DNA of 64,000 nucleotides from Paenibacillus urinalis (GTDB lineage Bacteria; Bacillota; Bacilli; Paenibacillales; Paenibacillaceae), in contig NZ_CP118108.1 of assembly GCF_028747985.1 (NCBI RefSeq), positions 5,368,001 to 5,432,000 of the forward strand. Reading direction: 5' to 3'. The notes below the pieces were generated by a model, which ran no database searches, was not told the DNA's origin, and saw nothing but the letters and a program-made list of their open reading frames with translations. Of the stretch, positions 57,828 to 64,000 are shown piece after piece. The position numbers were made by a program, and so were the translations under genes. Each line of letters starts with the position of its first letter. The first letter of the stretch is position 1.

Positions 57828-58433
57828 ATGAATCGGATTCCAAAAGCGATAAATTTGCAGGACATGCCTGGTTTAAAACTACAGCATACCGATCCGGGAG
57901 TACAATCAGCTATTATTCATCGTTTATTATTTCATCTGTTCGAGGCACCTCATCACAAAGAGATCGTTATCGTATGCATTGGTACTGACCGTTCTACAGG
58001 CGACTGCCTGGGCCCACTTGTTGGAACCGCATTATCCGAGCATAACAGTCCTTTCTTCCATCTCTATGGGACATTGGAAGATCCGGTTCACGCCATGAAT
58101 CTTCAGGATACGCTCACCATGATATACAGCAAACACAGAGATCCCTATATTATCGGAATTGATGCCTGTTTAGGTCAGGCCTCCAGTGTGGGCTGCATTC
58201 AGGTCGCGTCAGGTCCACTTAAACCAGGAGCAGGTGTAAATAAAGAACTGCCGCCGGTAGGCGATATCCATTTAACAGGTATCGTCAATGTCGGCGGCTT
58301 CATGGAATATTTCGTTCTGCAGAATACCCGGCTAAGTCTCGTTGTCCGGATGTCCAATATTATTGCACACAGCCTGTATGCTGCGTTAGTAGAATGGCAT
58401 AATCGCTCTACTCTGCTTGCCGTGCAAGAGTAA
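57828..58433 (+). CDS. yyaC: YyaC spore protease-like protein
   Basis: A 201-residue protein of the YyaC family (GPR-related fold). The conserved VIVCIGTDRSTGDCLGPLVG, IIGIDACLG and VGDIHLTGIVNVGGFMEYF segments are present. In Bacillus it is made in sporulation. It lies between mscS and parB as in Bacillus, and its 3' end overlaps the convergent DUF4446 gene by 26 bases. Confidence 0.93.
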   Translation: MNRIPKAINLQDMPGLKLQHTDPGVQSAIIHRLLFHLFEAPHHKEIVIVCIGTDRSTGDCLGPLVGTALSEHNSPFFHLYGTLEDPVHAMNLQDTLTMIYSKHRDPYIIGIDACLGQASSVGCIQVASGPLKPGAGVNKELPPVGDIHLTGIVNVGGFMEYFVLQNTRLSLVVRMSNIIAHSLYAALVEWHNRSTLLAVQE

Positions 58434-58908
58434 TGGCTTCCTTCTCTTCGTTTGAGAGCGTATATGTGGACTCTCCCCCTTGCAGGGGCTTGGCGTATAC
58501 ATAGGAGCCATCTCTATTGTAGAGTCCTGTCAGGACAAGCCCATCCTCTCTCTCGTTCAGCATAGCAATGGAAAAGCTCAGATCTGCTCCACGGTCACCA
58601 TAAGCATTATAACGTTTAATACCCATTTTCCCTTGGATTCTATCAAGCTTCTTATTCATTGTGGCTACCATATCTTTATTCACAGCCTGCTCGTCCTCAA
58701 TCGCATCCATCTGCACCTTCAGGTTCAATAGTAAGGACTCCAAATCTTCCACGCCCGTACTGGACATAAATTTGTTGTAGTTTTTGCGCAGTTTACTAAC
58801 TTTTGCAGTCTGCACAATTAACATGATCAATAAAATAATCAGTACCAATACAATCCCAAACACAATCAAAGGCAGTTGTTCCAGAATCAGCTCATTCATA
58901 TCTGTCAT
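58408..58908 (-). CDS. DUF4446 membrane protein
   Basis: A 166-residue protein with one N-terminal helix (about 13-32), a coiled-coil region and the C-terminal MGIKRYNAYGDRGADLSFSIAML pattern of DUF4446. Function unknown. Conserved next to yyaC and the parAB locus. Confidence 0.88.
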   Translation of the reverse strand: MTDMNELILEQLPLIVFGIVLVLIILLIMLIVQTAKVSKLRKNYNKFMSSTGVEDLESLLLNLKVQMDAIEDEQAVNKDMVATMNKKLDRIQGKMGIKRYNAYGDRGADLSFSIAMLNEREDGLVLTGLYNRDGSYVYAKPLQGGESTYTLSNEEKEAITLARQAE

Positions 58909-58970
58909 TTATTGCTCCTACTCCTAACGTCTTTTACATTGTTCTTTTGGGACTCACGCAGAATCCTTAC

Positions 58971-60134
58971 CTAACTATTCGCCAGCTCACGAACAGCCGC
59001 AATCAACATAGCCACTTCTCTCTCATTAGAGTTTACACCAAAACTAGCCCTGACTGCACCTTGCTTCGCTGTACCTGCGCTTTCATGAGCCAGTGGAGTA
59101 CAATGATACCCTGCACGAACTTCAATTCCGAACTCCCTATCTAATTTAAAGGCAAGCTCTGCAGCATCTATCTTCTCACTATAAAAAGCAACAAGCCCAC
59201 TTCTCGGTTCACCCAAACCTGGGCCAAGTGTCTGAATACCAGGGATTTGACCTAGACCCTCCATCAGTAGCTGTGTCAGTTTCCATTCATGCTGATAGAT
59301 TCGCTCCGTCGTCATCTCCAGTACATAATCTACACCTGCACCTAATCCGGCAATGCCTATCGTATTGGGGGTTCCCGATTCATAACGGTCCGGTCTTACG
59401 GTGGGTTGATCAATCGCCTCCGATTGACTTCCGGTTCCACCGTGGATCAGCGGCTCTACATCGATCGATGGATGAATGTATAACCCTCCAGTACCTTGCG
59501 GACCGAGCAATCCTTTATGTCCTGGAAAAGCCAGCATATCTATACTCATTCGTTCTACGTCAATATCCAGAACTCCCGCGCTTTGCGCAGCGTCGACAAG
59601 AAAGTGAATGTGATGTTTCCTTGCAATCCGTCCGATCTCTTCAAGAGGAAGAATACTTCCTAATAAATTTGAGCTATGAGATACAACGATCAGCTTGGTA
59701 TGATGTCGAATGCTTTGTTCTAACTTGGAGATGGAGATTTGTCCCTGATCATCAAGAGGAAGATAATCCACTTCCACCTGCTTTTGTTTTTTCAGATACT
59801 CAAGCGGTCTTCGGACAGAGTTATGCTCCATCATCGTGGTAATGATATGGTCACCTGAATTTACAATTCCTTTGATCGCCATATTTAAAGCTAGTGTCGT
59901 GTTAAAAGTATACACAATATCATTTGGGTTATGAATATGGAACAGCTCTGCCAGCTTCCTTCTCGTATGAAATAATACTCTGCTGGCTTGTACCGCCATC
60001 TGATGGCTTCCCCGGCCCGGGTTGGCCCCTGCGATGTCCATCGCCTGCACCATCGCTTCTTTTACCGATTCCGGCTTCGGCCATGACGTGGCAGCATGAT
60101 CTAAATAGACAATGTCTTCTCTGTTCCTCTTCAT
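58971..60134 (-). CDS. Class V aminotransferase / cysteine desulfurase-like
   Basis: A 387-residue PLP enzyme of the NifS/CsdA fold. ATG 60134 (GGGAGGA 7 bases upstream) is used instead of 60167. The PLP lysine is in FPGHKGLLGPQGTGG, with YLDHAATSW at the N-terminus and CTPLAHE near the C-terminus. It could supply sulfur by cysteine desulfuration or act on selenocysteine. It is followed downstream by no pathway partner other than the nearby DUF3343. Confidence 0.9.
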   Translation of the reverse strand: MKRNREDIVYLDHAATSWPKPESVKEAMVQAMDIAGANPGRGSHQMAVQASRVLFHTRRKLAELFHIHNPNDIVYTFNTTLALNMAIKGIVNSGDHIITTMMEHNSVRRPLEYLKKQKQVEVDYLPLDDQGQISISKLEQSIRHHTKLIVVSHSSNLLGSILPLEEIGRIARKHHIHFLVDAAQSAGVLDIDVERMSIDMLAFPGHKGLLGPQGTGGLYIHPSIDVEPLIHGGTGSQSEAIDQPTVRPDRYESGTPNTIGIAGLGAGVDYVLEMTTERIYQHEWKLTQLLMEGLGQIPGIQTLGPGLGEPRSGLVAFYSEKIDAAELAFKLDREFGIEVRAGYHCTPLAHESAGTAKQGAVRASFGVNSNEREVAMLIAAVRELANS

Positions 60135-60160
60135 ATATCCGTCCTCCCTAAACACAACAA

Positions 60161-60202
60161 ATGACATACCTCATCTTCCCTTTACGGTAAGAGGACGATA
60201 TG
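60161..60202 (-). terminator. Possible terminator of parB
   Basis: GACATA...TATGTC with inner imperfect pairing; T-rich stretch on the minus strand. Partial stem only. Confidence 0.4.
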
Positions 60203-60255
60203 TCATCTCATACGAACACCCTTCATTACCTTGCCTATCCTTTGATCGCAGCTGT

Positions 60256-61104
60256 CTACTGCAATTGCAGCAGCTCTAGCAATCTTTCCAGATCCTGTTG
60301 ACTATAATAGTTCAGTTCGATTTTACCTTTATCTTTGTTCGCTTTGATCTTCACTGTCGTTTGGAATCGATTGCGCAGGCTTTCTTCTACATTTTCAATA
60401 TAAGGATCTCTCTTCTTTTGTTTAACCTTCACCTTTTGATCTTCATTTTTGCGATCCAGTTGCTGTACGGCTTCTTCCAGCTCCCGCACACTCCACTGCT
60501 GTTGGATGCATTGCTTCGCTAATTCTTTAACGACCTTCTGCTCCTTGATTCCTACAATGGCTCTCGCATGTCCCATGGATAATGTTCCACGTGAAACATG
60601 CTCCTTCACTTCCTCAGGCAGGGCCAGTAGTCTTAAAAAATTTGCGATATGCGATCTTGATTTACCTACCTTCATGGATAACTCTTCTTGGGTGAGAGAA
60701 AATTGATCCATCAGTCCTTGATATGCAACGGCGACCTCCATGGCATTCAAATTTTCTCGTTGTAAATTTTCGATCAAGGCAATTTCCATCACCTGTTGTT
60801 CCGTAAAGTTTCTTACGACCGCAGGAATGGTGGATTTACCACAAAATTGAGATGCCCGAAAACGACGTTCTCCTGCAATAATTTCATAGCCCTTCAGTAC
60901 ACTCCGTACAATAATGGGTTGAATGACACCATGCTGTCGAATCGATTCGGCTAACTCTTGTATAGAATCTTCATCGAACGTTTTTCTAGGCTGGTAGGGA
61001 TTTGCTCGCAGCTGGCTCAGTGGTATTTCCACAATCTTGTCATCTTCGTTAATCGAAAGCGAAGGTATAAGTGCATCCAAGCCTTTACCCAAACGCTTAC
61101 TCAT
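60256..61104 (-). CDS. spo0J: Chromosome-partitioning protein ParB/Spo0J
   Basis: A 282-residue ParB CTPase/DNA clamp. It has the N-terminal NPYQPRKTFDE, the ParB box GERRFRA and ENLQRENLN, the HTH (GKSRSHIANFLRLLALP), and a C-terminal dimerisation domain. It binds parS and loads SMC near the origin; with Soj it links to sporulation initiation. It overlaps soj by 8 bases and contains a parS site. Confidence 0.97.
   Translation of the reverse strand: MSKRLGKGLDALIPSLSINEDDKIVEIPLSQLRANPYQPRKTFDEDSIQELAESIRQHGVIQPIIVRSVLKGYEIIAGERRFRASQFCGKSTIPAVVRNFTEQQVMEIALIENLQRENLNAMEVAVAYQGLMDQFSLTQEELSMKVGKSRSHIANFLRLLALPEEVKEHVSRGTLSMGHARAIVGIKEQKVVKELAKQCIQQQWSVRELEEAVQQLDRKNEDQKVKVKQKKRDPYIENVEESLRNRFQTTVKIKANKDKGKIELNYYSQQDLERLLELLQLQ
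60583..60598. promoter_or_regulatory. parS site within spo0J
   Basis: TGTTCCACGTGAAACA is a perfect 16-bp parS match (Bacillus consensus TGTTNCACGTGAAACA). A parS inside spo0J is also the Bacillus subtilis situation. Confidence 0.95.
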
Positions 61105-61858
61105 ATGAGATCACTTCCTTTGCCAACTCTAAATATACTTCTGCTCCTCTTGAACGAGGGTCATAAGTAATGATGGACTGTCCATGTGATGGAGCTTCAC
61201 TCAGACGTACATTTCTCGGGATAATCGTTTGATATACTTTCTGTTGGAAATACTTTTTCACTTCTTCAATAACTTGTATACCTAGATTAGTACGTGCATC
61301 GAACATCGTCAATAAGACACCTTCAATTTGCAGTGAGGTATTCAGATGCTTTTGTACAAGACGAATGGTGTTTAATAGCTGACTCAGTCCCTCCAACGCA
61401 TAGTACTCACACTGTATAGGGATAATGACCGAATCGGATGCTGTTAGCGAATTAATAGTGAGCATGCCCAAGGATGGAGGGCAATCGATGAGGATGTAAT
61501 CATACTCGTCCTTGACGAGCTGCAGTGATTTCTTAAGCCTTACTTCACGAGATATCGTTGAAACAAGCTCAATTTCTGCGCCTGCAAGCTGAATTGTCGC
61601 TGGAATAATATGCAGGCCTTGAATACGGGTCTCTACAATGGCTTCTCTGGGATGAATCTCTTCAATAAGAACATCATAAATGCAATGGGCTACGTCTGCT
61701 TTATTAATACCAACCCCGCTGGTTGTATTCCCTTGGGGATCTATATCTACGAGAAGCACTCGTTTACCTAACGAGGCCATCCCCGCACCCAAATTGACGG
61801 AAGTTGTGGTCTTCCCTACTCCGCCCTTCTGGTTTGCTACGGCAATAATCTTCGACAC
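61097..61858 (-). CDS. soj: Chromosome-partitioning ATPase ParA/Soj
   Basis: A 253-residue ParA ATPase, exactly the length of Bacillus Soj when the GTG at 61858 is used (MSKIIAVANQKGGVGKTTTS; GAGGTGA upstream). The P-loop KGGVGKTT and ILIDCPPSLG are clear. It controls DnaA activity and, with Spo0J, chromosome segregation. Longer reading from 61906 would add a non-conserved tail. Confidence 0.96.
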   Translation of the reverse strand: MSKIIAVANQKGGVGKTTTSVNLGAGMASLGKRVLLVDIDPQGNTTSGVGINKADVAHCIYDVLIEEIHPREAIVETRIQGLHIIPATIQLAGAEIELVSTISREVRLKKSLQLVKDEYDYILIDCPPSLGMLTINSLTASDSVIIPIQCEYYALEGLSQLLNTIRLVQKHLNTSLQIEGVLLTMFDARTNLGIQVIEEVKKYFQQKVYQTIIPRNVRLSEAPSHGQSIITYDPRSRGAEVYLELAKEVISYE

Positions 61859-61945
61859 TTCATTCACCTCAAATATAGAAGTCATTCCTTGGGGTATGAG
61901 ATACATGATACTGATAGCTAGCCTTCCTCGAGCTGCTATCTAAAA

Positions 61946-61965
61946 AAGCGGCTAAATTGCCGCTT
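61946..61965 (-). terminator. Terminator of noc
   Basis: A perfect 7-bp stem (61946-61952 with 61959-61965) and six T on the minus strand, 12 bases after the noc stop. Confidence 0.9.
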
Positions 61966-61977
61966 CTGATCTATTCC

Positions 61978-62796
61978 TTACTTGCGTTTAGGGATCTGAA
62001 TCACGATTTCGTAATGATCTTCATGATCGGATTCCTTCGTCTTAATATCCATGCCTGAGCCAGACACCATGTCTATGGATTGACGAATCGTATTTAATGC
62101 CAGACGCACATCCTTTGTAAAGGAGATACGTTTCGATTTCTTAACGGTGGTCGCTTCCTTATAAAAAGCAACTCTTGCTTCGGTTTGTTTAACATTCAGC
62201 TCTTTGCTGATAATTTCCTCTAATAACTTCAGCTGCAGCTCCAATTGATCCAGTGACAATAATGCTCGGGCATGTCGCTCCGAAATTTTACGTTCCATCA
62301 GTGCGTTCTTCACTTCCTCAGGAAGCTGCAGAAGTCTGATTTTGTTCGCAATCGTAGACTGACTTTTGCCAAGACGCTGTGCAAGGCTCTCTTGTGTCAG
62401 CTGATGTAAGTCTATTAATTTCTGATAGGCAACTGCTTCTTCTATGGCCGTAAGCCCTTCACGCTGTAGATTTTCAATGAGAGCAATGGAAGCCGCTTGA
62501 GAATCATTAAATTCTCGAACAATCGCTGGAATATGGTCCATTCCAAGCTTCTTCACGGCACGCCAGCGTCTCTCACCAGCAATAATCTCATACTGGGAAT
62601 TACGAATACGGACTACAATCGGTTGAATAACACCATGCGTTTTGATCGTCTGGCATAACTCATCAATCTTCTCGTCATCAAAAATCGTACGGGGCTGATA
62701 CGGGCTGCTGACAATTTCGTTAATCGGAATTTGCTTTACTTCATCCCCGCTACTGCGTTCCGTCAAACCAAATAACTTAGAAAATTGTTCTTTCAT
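61978..62796 (-). CDS. noc: Nucleoid occlusion protein Noc
   Basis: A 272-residue ParB-like protein. It begins with the membrane-binding amphipathic [10 protein letters not shown] (start ATG 62796), then [13 protein letters not shown], the ParB box and HTH, and a C-terminal dimerisation part. Noc stops Z-ring assembly over the nucleoid. Its position between soj-spo0J and rsmG is canonical. Confidence 0.95.
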   Translation of the reverse strand: MKEQFSKLFGLTERSSGDEVKQIPINEIVSSPYQPRTIFDDEKIDELCQTIKTHGVIQPIVVRIRNSQYEIIAGERRWRAVKKLGMDHIPAIVREFNDSQAASIALIENLQREGLTAIEEAVAYQKLIDLHQLTQESLAQRLGKSQSTIANKIRLLQLPEEVKNALMERKISERHARALLSLDQLELQLKLLEEIISKELNVKQTEARVAFYKEATTVKKSKRISFTKDVRLALNTIRQSIDMVSGSGMDIKTKESDHEDHYEIVIQIPKRK

Positions 62797-63602
62797 TCCG
62801 TATATTACCACCTAATTTCATAATAGTGCCTTGAAGGACACTTCACTGTCTTACCTTCGCTTCGGTATACAAAGAATTGCAGCATGCTACACCTGACTAT
62901 GTAAAAGTTAAAAATATCAGTAGGGATGGTGTTGATGCTCCACTTTAAACGACATGAACTCTCGATATTCACTCAGATTGAACTATAATGGAGCTTCCGA
63001 CATCTGAATACGACATAGATCAAACTGATGTCTGAATCTCCCATTCATTCTACTATGTATTCTATCACTTTTTCTCGCATAATCCTATTCAACTATCGAT
63101 TTATTTCTTTCAATTCCACTATGAAAATAAGCTATGAAAACACCACCTGTTTCATGCTTTATCCACTCTTTTTTTCTATTTATACAAGTTTGAATCCATT
63201 GTAGAACTCAGTAGAGGGAATTTCATCTTAAGTGACATGATCAGTGGAGAGGAGCATGGTTTGAGAAACCTCATTTTAATCCCCTATGAGTTAAGCTTGA
63301 TGACAGGTGAGAGCTCAAATCAGAGCTGCTGCACGGGCACTATTCGTTGAGCAAGAAGGGGACTTGAATGGGGACTTGAATGGGGACTTGAATACGAGTA
63401 GGAACTTAAATTTCAAGTCGAGCTTGAATAGGCAACTGTACAACCTCATCTATACGTTCAATCCTTTTATTTTCTACCTTCTCTTCTTATCTATGATTAG
63501 TAACCTCATCCCTCTCCTCTCCACTCGGCTCCATCTTCTCTTAGAGCTCAATTCCTTATGCTTGAGAGCCCGACAAATGGTGCACATTCCATATACAAAA
63601 AA
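62797..63602. other. Gene-free region upstream of noc with a 12-bp tandem repeat
   Basis: About 800 AT-rich bases between noc and rsmG. It holds three perfect tandem copies of GGGGACTTGAAT (63358-63393) followed by looser CTTGAAT relatives to 63435. The open frame crossing this repeat lacks a good Shine-Dalgarno and shows no family features. It should also contain the noc promoter. No known noc-binding site (ATTTCCCGGGAAAT) was seen here. Confidence 0.5.
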
Positions 63603-63638
63603 AGAAAGAGAATGTTTCACGTGAAACATTCTCTTTCT
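63603..63638. promoter_or_regulatory. parS site embedded in a 36-bp palindrome, also terminator of rsmG
   Basis: A perfect parS (TGTTTCACGTGAAACA, 63613-63628) forms the centre of a perfect 36-bp inverted repeat (63603-63638) that on the minus strand is followed by a T-rich run and lies just after the rsmG stop. The same bases thus could work as both a partition site and a transcription terminator. Confidence 0.9.
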
Positions 63639-63640
63639 CT

Positions 63641-64000
63641 CTATTTCACAAGCGGCATTTTCAGAGGCATCCCTGGTTTGCGGGGATACTTCTTCGGTGT
63701 GCTGCTTGTTTTGCCTATGACAATAATATGTCTTGCCGATTCTTCAACGGGCAGCTGGAATGCGTGCGTGTTGATCACCTTCGCCTTGAGCTCCTTCAGG
63801 CTGAATTGAGCATCCAGCAATTCTTCAGTAGGATCGCTTCCCTTCATTGCGGCAAAGATGCCTTCTTTCCGAACAAAAGGCAAACAGAATTCATTCAGTA
63901 CAGCCAATCGAGCGACAGCTCGAGCCGTAACCAGGTCATAATGATCCCGATATCCTGTACGTCTTCCCAGCTCTTCTGCACGGCCATGGATAAGCTCGAC
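63641..64000 (-). CDS. rsmG: 16S rRNA m7G527 methyltransferase, 5' end outside window
   Basis: At least 119 C-terminal residues of RsmG (GidB): VTARAVARLAVLNEFCLPFVRKEGIFAAMKG and VIGKTSSTPKKYPRKPGMP. It methylates G527 of 16S rRNA with S-adenosylmethionine. The frame remains open to base 64000, so the N-terminal half is beyond the window. Confidence 0.93.
   Translation of the reverse strand, partial: VELIHGRAEELGRRTGYRDHYDLVTARAVARLAVLNEFCLPFVRKEGIFAAMKGSDPTEELLDAQFSLKELKAKVINTHAFQLPVEESARHIIVIGKTSSTPKKYPRKPGMPLKMPLVK

Noticed and set aside
63307..63624. 105-codon open frame with repeated Gly-Asp-Leu-Asn
   Set aside because: GTG start without a usable Shine-Dalgarno; the repeat is a DNA-level 12-mer array; the second half is hydrophobic noise overlapping the parS palindrome.

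Overview
The window looks like a chromosomal segment from a Paenibacillus-type, low-GC Gram-positive spore former, close to the replication origin. The evidence is gene content and order: rsmG, noc, soj/parA, spo0J/parB (with perfect parS sites), yyaC, mscS, a DUF951 protein, rpsF-ssb-rpsR, gdpP-rplI-dnaB, purA, walR-walK-walH-walI-walJ, htrA, a CxxH/CxxC small protein and rlmH. Most core genes are on the minus strand. The sequence does not give a species.

Layout. (1) 1-11,997 is accessory DNA ending exactly at the 3' end of rlmH. It holds a truncated unknown gene, a RadC-type JAMM protein, two unknown proteins, a PrimPol-type primase, an SF3 (D5/P4-type) helicase, a 50-residue ORF, two overlapping large serine recombinases, a small duplicated-domain protein, an HTH protein followed by a PD-(D/E)XK-like nuclease, and two small minus-strand genes next to rlmH. 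Paired serine recombinases with their own primase/helicase next to the 3' end of rlmH resemble the staphylococcal SCC (ccrA/ccrB, cch, orfX/rlmH) arrangement. I read this as an SCC-like or related integrative element whose far end lies outside the window. (2) 12.0-22.1 kb holds rlmH, an ECF sigma/anti-sigma pair, a KinB-like histidine kinase, a GH3 glycosidase and a cell-surface GH53 endo-galactanase with SLH domains. The two glycosidases form a probable galactan-degradation operon with an operator-like palindrome inside the promoter. (3) 22.3-34.1 kb holds the CxxH/CxxC protein, a SUKH protein, htrA, the complete wal operon, a LysM-G5-M23 murein peptidase and a membrane-anchored Ser/Glu-rich protein. 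(4) 34.4-46.1 kb holds purA (with a PurR-type double PurBox and sigma-A promoter), dnaB, rplI, gdpP, a YybS-like protein, a MazG-like protein, and CBS, LCP, MFS and DD-carboxypeptidase genes. (5) 46.5-52.3 kb is a complete oppABCDF peptide ABC transporter operon. (6) 52.3-64.0 kb holds an AT-rich gene-free stretch, an M15 peptidase, rpsR-ssb-rpsF, yjzC, a tRNA-Ser(CGA), DUF951/mscS/DUF3343, yyaC, a DUF4446 protein, a class V aminotransferase, parB-parA-noc and the C-terminal part of rsmG.

How the genes work together: the core is replication and segregation (dnaB, ssb, soj/spo0J/noc/parS), cell-wall homeostasis (WalRK with its WalHI regulators, WalJ, M23, M15 and DD-carboxypeptidases, LCP), c-di-AMP turnover (gdpP) and translation. 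The accessory region adds self-replication/integration functions and a small cargo that could be defensive. Starts were re-chosen from Shine-Dalgarno placement where the longest ORF was implausible. All functions are from reading motifs; no database search was possible.
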